Source of the DNA: Oscillospiraceae bacterium
Lineage (GTDB): Bacteria > Bacillota > Clostridia > Oscillospirales > Oscillospiraceae
Length of the DNA: 49,591 nt
Reading direction: 5' to 3'
Assembly: GCA_015067785.1 (NCBI GenBank)
Contig: SVLR01000017.1
Location: forward strand, 1 to 49,591
Below, one piece after another: positions 22,744-31,188 of the stretch (position 1 is the stretch's first letter; every line of letters begins with the position of its first letter). The notes under the pieces are model-generated. The model made no database searches. It was given only the letters and a program-made list of their open reading frames with translations, and had not been told where the DNA came from. Both the position numbers and the translations under genes were made by a program.

Positions 22744-24075
22744 ATGCTGGATATCAAAAAAATCAAAGAAAACCCCGAGGCAGTCAAGGCCGGTCTTCGG
22801 GCAAAGGAAATGGATTGTGATGCGGTCATTGACCGGATCCTGGAGCTGGATGTTGCCGTTCGTGGCCTGAAGACCGCAACGGAGACCAAAACTGCCGAGA
22901 AAAACAAGCTTTCCAAGGAAAACGGCAAGCTGTTCGGTCAGAAAAAGGGTGCGGAGAAGCGCGGCGAAGATGTTTCCGGCATCGAAGCCCAGATAAATGC
23001 CAATATGGCAGCCTCTGTTGCCATTGATGAAGCTATTGCTGACGATAAGCTGAAGCTCCGGGAGCTTGAGGAACAGTACTATACCGCGATGCTGAGCCTT
23101 CCCAACCTGCCCGATCCCGATCTTCTCCCGGGCGGAAAGGAAAATAATGAGCCGCTGCGCTATATTGGCGAAAAGCACAGCTTCGATTTCGAGCCCAAGC
23201 ACCATGTGGATCTTTGTACCGATCTGGGTCTTATTGACTACGAGCGTGGTGTCAAGCTGGCTGGCGGCGGCAACTGGATGTACACCGGAATGGGCGCGCG
23301 CCTGGAATGGGCGCTGCTGAACTACTTTATTGATACCCACACCGCAGACGGCTACGATTTTATCCTGCCGCCCCATATGCTGGAGTACCAGTGCGGTCTG
23401 ACAGCCGGTCAGTTCCCGAAATTTGCCGATGAGGTCTTCAAGATCGCCAACCATCCCACCGAGGGCGGCACCTTCTATATGCTGCCCACCGCTGAGGCAG
23501 CTCTGGCATCTGTTTACCGGGATGAGATCCTGACCGAAGCCGATCTTCCCAAGAAATTCTTCGCTTATACCCCCTGCTTCCGTCGGGAGGCCGGCTCTCA
23601 CCGGGCTGACGAGCGTGGTATGGTTCGCGGTCACCAATTTAATAAGGTAGAGATGTTCCAGTTCACCACCCCCGAAGGCTCCGATGAAGCATTTGAGGAG
23701 CTGGTGACCAAGGCAGAAAGATTGGTTGCCGGTCTGGGTCTCCACTTCCGTACCGTGAAGCTGGCAGCAGGGGACTGCTCCGCATCTATGGCAAGAACCT
23801 ATGACATCGAGATCCTGATCCCCTCTATGAATGGCTACAAGGAGGTCTCCTCCGTATCTAACGCCCGGGATTATCAGGCACGTCGCGGCAACATCCGCTA
23901 CCGTCGTGCCGACGGCAAGATCGACTTTGTCCACACCCTCAACGGCTCCGGCCTTGCCACCTCCCGTATTTTCCCCGCCATCGTGGAGCAAAATCAGCGG
24001 GCTGACGGCTCTGTGGTCGTTCCCGAATGCCTGCGGAAATACCTTGGCGGCATCGAGGTCATCGAAGCCAAGTAA
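22744..24075 (+). CDS. serS: Serine--tRNA ligase
   Basis: Class II aminoacyl-tRNA synthetase for serine (and tRNA-Sec where present). The N-terminal coiled-coil arm (residues ~1-110) has the usual KKIKENPEAVKAGL start. The catalytic domain shows the TAEAAL region, FRREAGS (motif 2), HQFNKVEMF, SNARDYQARR and NGSGLATSR (motif 3). At 443 aa it is of typical length. GGAG lies before the ATG. It is probably the last gene of the parA-parB-pspC-serS unit. Confidence 0.93.
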   Translation: MLDIKKIKENPEAVKAGLRAKEMDCDAVIDRILELDVAVRGLKTATETKTAEKNKLSKENGKLFGQKKGAEKRGEDVSGIEAQINANMAASVAIDEAIADDKLKLRELEEQYYTAMLSLPNLPDPDLLPGGKENNEPLRYIGEKHSFDFEPKHHVDLCTDLGLIDYERGVKLAGGGNWMYTGMGARLEWALLNYFIDTHTADGYDFILPPHMLEYQCGLTAGQFPKFADEVFKIANHPTEGGTFYMLPTAEAALASVYRDEILTEADLPKKFFAYTPCFRREAGSHRADERGMVRGHQFNKVEMFQFTTPEGSDEAFEELVTKAERLVAGLGLHFRTVKLAAGDCSASMARTYDIEILIPSMNGYKEVSSVSNARDYQARRGNIRYRRADGKIDFVHTLNGSGLATSRIFPAIVEQNQRADGSVVVPECLRKYLGGIEVIEAK

Positions 24076-24087
24076 ATCCTACTAATT

Positions 24088-24169
24088 ATATTATGTAAAC
24101 CTAATAGTGAGTAACTTCGAGGGTGCCACCACCCTCTGAGTGAAATAAACCCAAAAATATTATGTAAAC
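24088..24169. repeat. 13-bp direct repeat framing a hairpin
   Basis: ATATTATGTAAAC occurs at 24088-24100 and 24157-24169 (69-bp period). Between them lies GAGGGTG-CCAC-CACCCTC (24119-24136), a 7-bp stem without a T-run. The hairpin may be a weak terminator for serS. Confidence 0.5.
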
Positions 24170-24188
24170 AAACAAGGAGGAAAACACT

Positions 24189-24647
24189 ATGAAAAAAACC
24201 ACATCTGTAATCGCTATCGTTCTGCTTTTTGCCCTGCTGCTTACAGGCTGCGACTTTATCCCCCTGAAGCAGGATTTTTCCAATTACGGCTTCACCTTCA
24301 CCATTGCCGGTAAGGTGGAAGAAAAAGAAGAGAATAAGTTCGGCGACGCCGCCTTTGACACCAAGTACGGCGAAATGACTTTCTATAAGCACAACGCTCT
24401 GTCTGTAGTCGGCACCAACCTTCTCCTGATGGGCGCAAAGTACAAGGAGCCTATCGGCGACAACGCAACCCTCTATACCTTTGATGCAAAGGAAGTAGAA
24501 TCCGTCAAGTACATCGATACCATCTATATGATTGAGCTTGCAGACGGCACCACCTGGCAGATCTCCTTCACCAGCCCCGAAGAGAGCTACGACAAGGATG
24601 CCATCACCAAGGTACTGGAATCCATCGAATTTGTAACCGCAGGATAA
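24189..24647 (+). CDS. Predicted lipoprotein, unknown function
   Basis: A 152-residue protein with an N-terminal Lys-Lys, a hydrophobic core and an LLTGC lipobox near residue 20, so it should be lipid-anchored outside the membrane. The mature part is hydrophilic with a repeated beta-like pattern and no motif that I know. AAGGAGG precedes the ATG. It begins a cluster with mscL and a second lipoprotein of similar size (25177), with which it may share an ancestral domain (both have Y-G-x-M/MG-F stretches and a C-terminal SIEF/TSAK end), though this is weak. Confidence 0.75.
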   Translation: MKKTTSVIAIVLLFALLLTGCDFIPLKQDFSNYGFTFTIAGKVEEKEENKFGDAAFDTKYGEMTFYKHNALSVVGTNLLLMGAKYKEPIGDNATLYTFDAKEVESVKYIDTIYMIELADGTTWQISFTSPEESYDKDAITKVLESIEFVTAG

Positions 24648-24669
24648 ATCGAACTTTTTAGGAGTAAAT

Positions 24670-25164
24670 ATGTTCAATAAAAAGAAAAGGGCAGCTTTTT
24701 GGGATGAATTCCGGAACTTTGCCGTAAAAGGCAATGCTCTGGCGCTGGCAGTCGGTACCATCATCGGCGGTGCCTTCTCCACCATCACAAAAAGCGTGAC
24801 CAACGACCTCATTATGCCCATCGTCAATATCTTCTTGGGCGGCGCAGACTTCTCCGAAGCAAAGCTCGCGCTGCCACGGATGCCTTGGGTCGAGCCCACC
24901 TATGAAACCATCGTAAATGCCGACGGTACTGAGGTGGTGCAGGAGGTCCGCAACTACCTGACCTATGGCAATTTCCTTTCCGCAGTCATTAACTTCCTGA
25001 TCCTGGCCTTTGTGGTCTTTCTGATCGTGAAGTTCCTCAATAAGCTTTCCGAGATCGGCAAGAATAAGGAAGCGGAAGCCCCGGCAGAGCCGCCGGCACC
25101 TCCTGCACCCTCGGCTGAGGAAGTACTGCTGACAGAAATTCGTGATCTTTTGAAGGCAAAATAA
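24670..25164 (+). CDS. mscL: Large-conductance mechanosensitive channel MscL
   Basis: Pressure-relief channel of the inner membrane. The first helix carries the gate signature FRNFAVKGNALALAVGTIIGG, then VTNDLIMPIV. A periplasmic loop follows, then helix 2 (NFLSAVINFLILAFVVFLIVKF), and a C-terminal cytoplasmic bundle after a Pro/Ala-rich linker (EAPAEPPAPPAPSAEEVLLTEIRDLL). At 164 aa it is slightly longer than usual (about 130-150) because of the linker and loop. AGGAG lies before the ATG. It lies between two lipoprotein genes. Confidence 0.93.
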   Translation: MFNKKKRAAFWDEFRNFAVKGNALALAVGTIIGGAFSTITKSVTNDLIMPIVNIFLGGADFSEAKLALPRMPWVEPTYETIVNADGTEVVQEVRNYLTYGNFLSAVINFLILAFVVFLIVKFLNKLSEIGKNKEAEAPAEPPAPPAPSAEEVLLTEIRDLLKAK

Positions 25165-25176
25165 GGAGAAGCATAC

Positions 25177-25665
25177 ATGAAACGGACATTTTCCCTGATC
25201 CTTCTGCTTTTATTTTATGTAAACCTTCTTTGTGGCTGCGGCGATGGCTATCAGACCGTAGAAAGCAGCGGTCTTACCCTCCGTCTGCCCGGCTATTTTG
25301 AAGATAAAAGCAACGAAGACTATGCTGCCGGGCAGGATTTTCTGTACAGCTACGGCGGTATGGGCTTTTTGGGGATCCGGGAAAACCGTTCGGACTTTCC
25401 GGAGGGCTACGGGAGTATGGACCTGAAGGCCTACGGTAATTTTGTGATCTATGGCAACGGGCTTCCTTGTGAGCTGACGCTGCGGGACGGTTTTTATACC
25501 TTTACCTACAAAAAGACCGCACCCGAGGGGGAACTCACCTATGTAGCCATCGTACTGGAAAACAAGGATGCTTTTTTTACGGTGCAGGCCTATTGCCTTA
25601 GTGCGTTTTATTCCGACAATGCATCTCTTATCTGGAAATGCCTGACCAGCGCAAAAGTGCAGTGA
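25177..25665 (+). CDS. Predicted lipoprotein, unknown function
   Basis: A 162-residue protein with signal sequence and lipobox LLCGC (Cys at about residue 21). The mature part is rich in Tyr and Gly with no recognised domain. AAGGAG precedes the ATG, 12 bp after mscL, so both are co-transcribed. It ends five bases before the nfnA promoter. Confidence 0.72.
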   Translation: MKRTFSLILLLLFYVNLLCGCGDGYQTVESSGLTLRLPGYFEDKSNEDYAAGQDFLYSYGGMGFLGIRENRSDFPEGYGSMDLKAYGNFVIYGNGLPCELTLRDGFYTFTYKKTAPEGELTYVAIVLENKDAFFTVQAYCLSAFYSDNASLIWKCLTSAKVQ

Positions 25666-25669
25666 TCCG

Positions 25670-25698
25670 TTGACAAACTGGATCCGTTTGCATATAAT
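25670..25698 (+). promoter_or_regulatory. Perfect-consensus SigA promoter of the nfn operon
   Basis: TTGACA (25670-25675), 17-bp spacer, TATAAT (25693-25698), 42 bp before the start codon. This implies strong basal expression. Confidence 0.88.
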
Positions 25699-25739
25699 CA
25701 TTATTTGCTATTACTTACTTTAGAAAGAAGGCTCGTAAG

Positions 25740-26594
25740 ATGTACAAAATTGCTCGCAAGGTTGAGCTGAACGCCAATGTCACGCTGATGGACATTGAGG
25801 CACCCTTTATCGCCAAGAAGGCAAAGGCCGGTCAGTTCATCATTTTCCGCATTGACGACAAGGGTGAGCGTGTCCCCCTGACCATTGCCGGTTATGACCG
25901 GGAGAAGGGCACCGTCACCATTATTTTCCAGAAGGTCGGCTTTGCCACCATCGCGCTGGGTAACCTGAACGAGGGCGACTATATTCAGGACTTTGTAGGT
26001 CCTTTGGGCAAGCCCACCCCTGTGGAAGGCAAGAAAAAGGTCTGTGTGGTTGGCGGCGGTGTCGGCTGCGCCATTGCGCTGCCCTCTGCCAAGGCATTTA
26101 AGGAGGCAGGCGCCGAGGTTACTGTCATTATCGGCTTCCGCAGCAAGGACATCGTGATCCTTGAGGAGGAATTTAAGGCAGTTGCAGACCGTCTGATCCT
26201 GATGACAGACGACGGCAGCTACGGCCGCCACGGTCTGGTGACCCAGCCCCTTAAGGAAATGCTGGAAGCCGGCGAAGAATTTGACGAGGTCCTCGCCATC
26301 GGTCCCGTACCTATGATGAAGTTCGTGGCGCTTACCACCAAGCCCTTCGGCACCCACACCTCCGTGTCCCTCAACCCCATTATGGTCGACGGCACCGGTA
26401 TGTGCGGCGGCTGCCGTGTCACCGTTGGCGGAGAAGTGAAGTTTGCCTGCGTGGACGGTCCCGAATTTGACGGTCATCAGGTGGATTTCGCGGAGCTTAT
26501 GAGCCGTAACAGTGTGTACCGCGGCAGAGAAGCCGAGGTCACCGAGAAGCACGCCTGCCGTATGGAAGCCATGGGCAAGGCGCTTATCAAGTAA
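25740..26594 (+). CDS. nfnA: Sulfide/dihydroorotate dehydrogenase-like FAD/NAD-binding protein (NfnA-like)
   Basis: Small subunit of a ferredoxin-NADP(+) oxidoreductase of the NfnAB type, related to the PyrK family. Residues 1-95 form an FAD-binding barrel (VPLTIAGYD). Residues 100-205 form the NAD(P)-binding fold (VCVVGGGVGCAIALPSAKA). The C-terminus holds the [2Fe-2S] site, with Asp217, Cys222, Cys225 and Cys237 as candidate ligands (VDGTGMCGGCRV ... FACVDGPEFDGHQVDF). Length 284 aa matches the family. The gene is followed 13 bp later by the large subunit. In clostridia this complex bifurcates electrons between NADPH, NADH and ferredoxin. Confidence 0.88.
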   Translation: MYKIARKVELNANVTLMDIEAPFIAKKAKAGQFIIFRIDDKGERVPLTIAGYDREKGTVTIIFQKVGFATIALGNLNEGDYIQDFVGPLGKPTPVEGKKKVCVVGGGVGCAIALPSAKAFKEAGAEVTVIIGFRSKDIVILEEEFKAVADRLILMTDDGSYGRHGLVTQPLKEMLEAGEEFDEVLAIGPVPMMKFVALTTKPFGTHTSVSLNPIMVDGTGMCGGCRVTVGGEVKFACVDGPEFDGHQVDFAELMSRNSVYRGREAEVTEKHACRMEAMGKALIK

Positions 26595-26607
26595 GGAGGG
26601 AACTGTA

Positions 26608-27990
26608 ATGGCAAATATGACACTTGTAAAAACCCCGATGCCGGAGCAGGATCCCAAGGTCCGCGCCCGGAACTTTAAGGAAGTTACCCTTGGCTACACC
26701 GCCGAAATGGCAATCGAAGAGGCAGGCCGCTGCTTAAAGTGCAAAAACCCCAAGTGTGTAGAGGGCTGCCCCGTCAATGTCCGTATTCCTGAGTTTATCG
26801 GCAAGGTCGCCGAAGGCGATTTTAAGGCCGCTTATGAGATCATCACCTCCACCAACGCCCTGCCGGCTCTTTCCGGTCGTGTATGTCCGCAGGAGAGCCA
26901 GTGTGAGGCAAAATGTGTCCGCGGTATCAAGGGTGAGCCGGTAGCCATTGGCCGACTGGAGCGGTTCGTTGCTGACTGGTACCGGGAAAACATCAACGAA
27001 ATGCCTGAAAAAGTACCCTCTAACGGTAAAAAGGTAGCAGTTGTAGGCTCCGGCCCTGCCGGTATGACCTGTGCTTCCGATCTGGCAAAGCTGGGCTACG
27101 AGGTCACGATGTTCGAGGCACTCCATACTGCCGGCGGTGTGCTGGTCTACGGCATCCCCGAGTTCCGTCTTCCCAAGGCGATTGTTGCCAACGAGATCAC
27201 AAAGCTGGAAGCCCAGGGCGTTCAGGTGATGACCAATATGGTCATCGGCCGTGTACTTACCATCGACGAGCTGTTCGAAATGGGCTATAAGGCTGTATTT
27301 GTCGGCTCCGGCGCGGGACTTCCGATGTTTATGAACATCCCCGGCGAGAGCCTGAAGGGCGTTATGTCCGCCAACGAGTATCTGACCCGTACCAATTTGA
27401 TGAAGGCCTATGACGAAAATTACGACACCCCCATCATTAAGTCTAAGGCGGTTGCCGTTGTAGGCGGCGGTAATGTGGCTATGGACGGTGCCCGCTGCGC
27501 AATGCGTCTGGGCGCGGAGCATGTTTACATCGTTTACCGCCGTGGCGAGGCAGAAATGCCTGCCCGTGAGGAAGAAAAGCACCACGCAAAGGAGGAGGGC
27601 ATCGAATTTAAGACCCTCTGCAACCCCGTGGAGATCCTCTCCGACGAGGAAGGCCGCGCCTGCGGCATCAAGTGCATCCGTATGGAGCTGGGTGAGCCGG
27701 ACGCCTCCGGACGCCGCCGTCCCGTGGAGATCCCCGGCAGTGAGTTCGTGCTGGATGTGGATACCGTCATTATGGCACTGGGCACCAGCCCCAACCCCCT
27801 GATCCGGTCCACTACTCCCGGTCTGGAGACCAACCGCAAGGGCTGCCTGATCGTCAACGAAAACGAGATGACCACCCGCGACGGCGTGTTCGCCGGCGGT
27901 GATGCCGTCACCGGCGCAGCCACCGTTATCCTGGCAATGGGCGCCGGCAAGAAGGGCGCCGCCGCCATCCACGAATACCTGAATAAGTAA
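26608..27990 (+). CDS. gltA: NADPH-dependent glutamate synthase small-chain-like flavoprotein (NfnB/GltA)
   Basis: Large subunit of the Nfn-type complex, often annotated gltA. N-terminal Fe-S ligands: CLKCKNPKCVEGCP and CPQESQCEAKCVRG. Two dinucleotide-binding folds follow: VVGSGPAGMTCASDLAKLGYEV (FAD) and VAVVGGGNVAMDGARCAMRLGAE (NADPH), then GVFAGGDAVTGAATVI near the end. It has 460 aa. The ATG at 26608 follows AAGGAGG; in-frame sequence upstream belongs to nfnA. No glutamate synthase large subunit is adjacent, and the NfnA pairing makes a ferredoxin:NADP transhydrogenase more likely than a GOGAT. Confidence 0.9.
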   Translation: MANMTLVKTPMPEQDPKVRARNFKEVTLGYTAEMAIEEAGRCLKCKNPKCVEGCPVNVRIPEFIGKVAEGDFKAAYEIITSTNALPALSGRVCPQESQCEAKCVRGIKGEPVAIGRLERFVADWYRENINEMPEKVPSNGKKVAVVGSGPAGMTCASDLAKLGYEVTMFEALHTAGGVLVYGIPEFRLPKAIVANEITKLEAQGVQVMTNMVIGRVLTIDELFEMGYKAVFVGSGAGLPMFMNIPGESLKGVMSANEYLTRTNLMKAYDENYDTPIIKSKAVAVVGGGNVAMDGARCAMRLGAEHVYIVYRRGEAEMPAREEEKHHAKEEGIEFKTLCNPVEILSDEEGRACGIKCIRMELGEPDASGRRRPVEIPGSEFVLDVDTVIMALGTSPNPLIRSTTPGLETNRKGCLIVNENEMTTRDGVFAGGDAVTGAATVILAMGAGKKGAAAIHEYLNK

Positions 27991-27991
27991 G

Positions 27992-28024
27992 AAAAAAGAC
28001 CGTCCACCGGACGGTCTTTTTTAA
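27992..28024. terminator. Terminator of the nfn operon
   Basis: AAAAAAGACCGTCC-ACC-GGACGGTCTTTTTT just after the gltA stop; a strong intrinsic terminator that could act in both directions. Confidence 0.9.
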
Positions 28025-28056
28025 TTAACAATGGCAATTGCAATGTCTTCCAAAAT

Positions 28057-28222
28057 CCCTTCCCCCGGGGGGAAGGTGCCCCGAAGGGGCGGATGAGGAA
28101 TGCGGGCGATAAATGATGGTTTTGCACGATGAACAGACATATTCTTATGTCCAAAATATCGCCGTTCCTCACCCGGTTTTTACTCGTTCCTCGCAAAAAC
28201 CACCCTCCCCCCGGGGGAGGGG
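28057..28222. repeat. Dispersed palindromic repeat, copy C
   Basis: CCCTTCCCCCGGGGGGAAGG, TGCCCCGAAGGGGC and GGATGAGGAATGCGG on the left; CCTCACCCGG and CCCTCCCCCCGGGGGAGGGG on the right, inverted. The central ~70 bp has no gene. Partial TTGACAATT-like units flank it (28022-28050 and 28250-28298). The whole spacer 27991-28295 is repeat. Confidence 0.7.
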
Positions 28223-28295
28223 ATTTGTCGGCTAATAGCTGCCCCTACAATTGCTGTCTATTGTGGATTCTTAATTTGTAACTTGTAATTGTCCA

Positions 28296-28985
28296 TTATT
28301 TATCATTCGTCAAATCACCATTTCCAAATACCGGAATGGTCTCGCCACCGTAGGGGTAATCAGGCTGGAAGATCCCCACGAAAAAATCCTTATCCCGTGC
28401 TAATATCTCCCGAATATCCCGGTAAAGCTGCCCGGAATAGGTGCGGTAATCAGATGCCACACCGTAAGCCTCCAGCCCCAGCGCCCGGGCAAGATAAATG
28501 GCGCGATGAAGGTGATATTCCTGACTGACGATCAGAATTTTCTCTGCGCAGAAAATATCCTTTGCCCGGTACATACTCTCGTAAGTAGAAAACCCTGCGT
28601 GATCCATAAACACATCCTCAGAGGGCACACCGGCATCGATTGCATACTGCTTCATTGTGTTCACTTCGTCATAACCTACCCGTCCGTGATCACCGCTCAT
28701 AATGATCTTCGGCGCCGCGCCGGCTTTATAAAGCTCCACACCACGGCGGAGCCGGTCCTCCAGCATATGACTGGGCGTGCCGTCGTCCCGGACACCGCAG
28801 CCCAAAACCAAAATGCAGTCCATATCGGAAAGGGAAGCCCCATCCGTAGGGGAGAGGATGTACTTTTCGCCAAAATGCACCACATAGCCGTTGATCCCGA
28901 ATACCAACGCAGCCCCGAGTACCGCTAAGCCGCCCAAAACAGCAAGGATAATCAGCACCGTTTTCCGATTTATTTTCAGCTTCAT
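28296..28985 (-). CDS. SanA/YdcF-like DUF218 membrane-anchored protein
   Basis: A 229-residue protein with one N-terminal helix (VLIILAVLGGLAVLGAALVFGI) and a DUF218 domain outside: DCILVLGCGVRDDGTPSHMLEDRLRRGVELYKAG, KIIMSGDHGRVGYDEVNTM and the EYHLHRAIYLARALGLEAYG block. The E. coli homologue SanA is linked to envelope integrity and vancomycin tolerance; the chemistry of the family is not firmly known. GGGAGG lies before the ATG at 28985. It is a single gene with its own promoter. Confidence 0.87.
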   Translation of the reverse strand: MKLKINRKTVLIILAVLGGLAVLGAALVFGINGYVVHFGEKYILSPTDGASLSDMDCILVLGCGVRDDGTPSHMLEDRLRRGVELYKAGAAPKIIMSGDHGRVGYDEVNTMKQYAIDAGVPSEDVFMDHAGFSTYESMYRAKDIFCAEKILIVSQEYHLHRAIYLARALGLEAYGVASDYRTYSGQLYRDIREILARDKDFFVGIFQPDYPYGGETIPVFGNGDLTNDK

Positions 28986-29012
28986 ATTTTTATCCTCCCA
29001 GGCTTTTCTTTT

Positions 29013-29041
29013 AGTGTACCAACCACCCCTATAAAAGTCAA
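29013..29041 (-). promoter_or_regulatory. SigA promoter of the SanA-like gene
   Basis: Minus strand TTGACT (29036-29041), 17-bp spacer, TACACT (29013-29018). Confidence 0.7.
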
Positions 29042-29114
29042 TACTCATTTACATAATATTTTTTGTAGAGGACGGGTTTCTGTCAAACCATCCATCGCAC
29101 CCTCGCCCCTTGAA

Positions 29115-29203
29115 TGTCATTGCGAGGGCACGAATGTGCCCGTGGCAATCTCCCATATAGAATAAAACCACCGTTCGATGGTGCGCAATTCTCAATTGTC
29201 AAT
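29115..29203. repeat. Composite repeat: CATTGCGAGGGC / GTGGCAATC palindrome and TTGACAATT unit
   Basis: TGTCATTGCGAGGGCACGAA pairs imperfectly with TGTGCCCGTGGCAATC (29115-29152). It is followed by CCACCGTTCGATGGTG and CAATTCTCAATTGTCAATT. No gene is seen in 29042-29204. Confidence 0.55.
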
Positions 29204-29204
29204 T

Positions 29205-29231
29205 AAAAAAGCCGCCAATGGCGGCTTTTTT
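29205..29231 (-). terminator. Terminator of the uppP-epimerase unit
   Basis: AAAAAAGCCGCC-AAT-GGCGGCTTTTTT. It overlaps the end of the epimerase-like gene and acts on the minus strand. Confidence 0.88.
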
Positions 29232-30100
29232 TATCTCTGGAATGTGGTTTTCATCGTGGTCTTGTAGCTTTCGCCCGGTTGCAGGCAGGCAGCAGCAGGC
29301 TTATCGTCCCACTCTGTATCCGGCGTAGGGATAGACTGCCAGGGCTCGATACACACAAATCGGGGAGTACCCGCTTTGCTCCAGATCAGGTTATAGGGCG
29401 CATCCGCGATATGGCAGACCACTGCCCGGTTAGAGTCCTTTTCATAGATGCCTAAGGTCTCCGACCGCAGGCCCACCATCAGGTGGCTGTCGTTAATGAA
29501 AAGCTGATCGTCAATAGGAATGGCGCGGATATTTTTGCCTAAAGAATAGGTCCGGTCTCCCACAAGACCGCCCTCGGCGGTGCTCAAGCAAATAGGGGAC
29601 TCCATTTTATCAAAACGCAGCTCATAATCCTCGTATGTATGCCTGTCGTCAAAAGGAATGGCAAAGCCGGGATGGAAGCCGATCCCGAACTTGATCGCCA
29701 CATTGCCGGTATTTTTCACCCGCAGGGAGTGGTAAAGCGTATCGCCACCCAAAAGGAAGGTCGACTCCAAACGGAAGGCAAAGGGCCATTTTTTCAGCGT
29801 TTCCGGGCTGGAAACCAGCTCCATCGTCAGGATATTGCTCTCGCAGCGGACCATGGTATGCTCAAAATGCTGGGCAAAGCCGTGGATGCCGCCCTCATAA
29901 ACCTTTCCGTCTACCGTAAATATTCCACCGGGCAGCCGTCCGGTATAGGGGAACAGGATCGGCGCGTGATCCTCCCAGACCGCAGGGTCCGCCTCCCAAA
30001 TATGCTCCACGCCATCCTCCTTGCAGACAACGCTGCAAAGCTGTGCGCCCAGAGAATCTACGGTAATTTTCAGTTTTTCATTCTGGATGGTATATTTCAT
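29231..30100 (-). CDS. Aldose 1-epimerase family protein (LacX-like)
   Basis: Galactose-mutarotase superfamily beta-sandwich protein. Segments supporting this: LGAQLCSVVCKEDGVEHIWEADPAVWEDHAPILFPYTGRL near the start, the GGIHGFAQHFE region (the His of the mutarotase site), FGIGFHPGFAIPF (second His), and CIEPWQSIPTPD near the end with the catalytic Glu. The length of 289 aa fits the LacX-like subgroup. No sugar operon is nearby, so it may be a general sugar-phosphate or hexose mutarotase. GGGGG lies before the ATG, 12 bp after uppP. Confidence 0.85.
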   Translation of the reverse strand: MKYTIQNEKLKITVDSLGAQLCSVVCKEDGVEHIWEADPAVWEDHAPILFPYTGRLPGGIFTVDGKVYEGGIHGFAQHFEHTMVRCESNILTMELVSSPETLKKWPFAFRLESTFLLGGDTLYHSLRVKNTGNVAIKFGIGFHPGFAIPFDDRHTYEDYELRFDKMESPICLSTAEGGLVGDRTYSLGKNIRAIPIDDQLFINDSHLMVGLRSETLGIYEKDSNRAVVCHIADAPYNLIWSKAGTPRFVCIEPWQSIPTPDTEWDDKPAAACLQPGESYKTTMKTTFQR

Positions 30101-30112
30101 AAAGGGACCCCC

Positions 30113-30955
30113 TTAAAAAATCTGCTGCAGGATAAACCACAAAAGGACGATGCCGCCCAGGATAATGCGATAAACACCAAAGGCCGCAAAGCTCTTTTTC
30201 CGTACATAATCCATCAGCGCCCGGATCACCAAAAGGCTGACACCGAAAGAGACCGCGCAGCCAACCGCCAACAGGGCAAGCTCCAATCCGGACGCGCCAA
30301 CACCGGACAGCAGGAATTTAAGGAACTTCAGCGCGCTGGCGCCCAGCATGGTGGGAATGGCGAGGAAGAAGGAAAATTCCGCGCCGGCAGGTCTTGCCAC
30401 GCCCAAAATGATCGCACCCAAAATGGTAGAGCCGGAGCGGGAAGTACCGGGGATCAGCGCAAGACACTGGAACGCGCCGATGAGCAGAGCGGTGCGGTAG
30501 TCAATATCGTAAACCTCGCTGATCTTCGCAGGCTTCTGCCGGTCTTCCTTCTCCAAAAACAGAAACGCAATGCCGTATGCCACCAATGCAATGGCAACAA
30601 CGATATGGTTATACAGATGGGCATCCATCCAGTCGTCCAGAAGGATCCCGATGACTGCCGACGGCAGCACCGCCACAACCACCTTAAACCAAAGCTGCCA
30701 GGTCTGTTTTTTCTCTGTCTCCTCTTTTTTCGGGGAGAAGGGATTGAGCTTATGGAAAAACAGCAGGATCACTGCGAGGATTGCGCCCAGTTGGATGACC
30801 ACCTGAAACATCTCATAAAATTCCCGGGACACCTGTAGCTTAACCAGCTCATCCAATAGGATCATATGTCCCGTAGAAGAAATGGGCAGCCATTCGGTAA
30901 TGCCCTCTACAATACCGAAAAGCACAGCTTTGAGGATCTCGATAAATGTATCCAC
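30113..30955 (-). CDS. uppP: Undecaprenyl-diphosphatase (BacA/UppP)
   Basis: Membrane enzyme recycling undecaprenyl diphosphate to the monophosphate for peptidoglycan synthesis; it confers bacitracin resistance when raised. Both signature motifs are intact: GIVEGITEWLPISSTGHMIL near residue 20 and LIPGTSRSGSTI near residue 165. About eight helices, 280 aa. The start is taken as GTG at 30955, seven bases after AGGAGG; an ATG six codons upstream overlaps that ribosome site. A SigA promoter lies just upstream. It is co-transcribed with the aldose-epimerase-like gene. Confidence 0.94.
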   Translation of the reverse strand: MDTFIEILKAVLFGIVEGITEWLPISSTGHMILLDELVKLQVSREFYEMFQVVIQLGAILAVILLFFHKLNPFSPKKEETEKKQTWQLWFKVVVAVLPSAVIGILLDDWMDAHLYNHIVVAIALVAYGIAFLFLEKEDRQKPAKISEVYDIDYRTALLIGAFQCLALIPGTSRSGSTILGAIILGVARPAGAEFSFFLAIPTMLGASALKFLKFLLSGVGASGLELALLAVGCAVSFGVSLLVIRALMDYVRKKSFAAFGVYRIILGGIVLLWFILQQIF

Positions 30956-30985
30956 TATGTAACCTCCTGTCATCCTATTAATTTG

Positions 30986-31014
30986 ATTATACTTGCCAAG
31001 AGAATAGAAAGCAA
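30986..31014 (-). promoter_or_regulatory. SigA promoter of uppP
   Basis: Minus strand TTGCTT (31009-31014), 17-bp spacer, TATAAT (30986-30991). Confidence 0.75.
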
Positions 31015-31109
31015 GCAGAAAATCCCGAAATCCCTACCTGTCCACCGAAACAAAATGTAGGGATGCAAGTGAGAAGAAATTGCCTTGTTAACATTTTAGG
31101 GTGGAACTC

Positions 31110-31139
31110 TTTACAAATTATTCACCTATACGTTATAAT
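31110..31139 (+). promoter_or_regulatory. SigA promoter of the two-component operon
   Basis: TTTACA (31110-31115), 18-bp spacer, TATAAT (31134-31139). A second TATAAT at 31146-31151 could be an alternative -10 box. Confidence 0.6.
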
Positions 31140-31188
31140 ATCGGGTATAATAAGAGAAAAGCGAAACTTTTACATAGGAGGACCTGTT

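Noticed and set aside
26608..27990. Glutamate synthase small subunit as the primary function
   Set aside because: No large GOGAT subunit is adjacent and an NfnA-type partner lies directly upstream, so an Nfn-type oxidoreductase is more likely. The gltA name is kept only as the common family label.
31087..31115. TTAACA/TTTACA repeats before the response regulator as a Pho box
   Set aside because: The spacing of the two hexamers does not match known PhoP tandem boxes, and one copy is explained as the -35 element.
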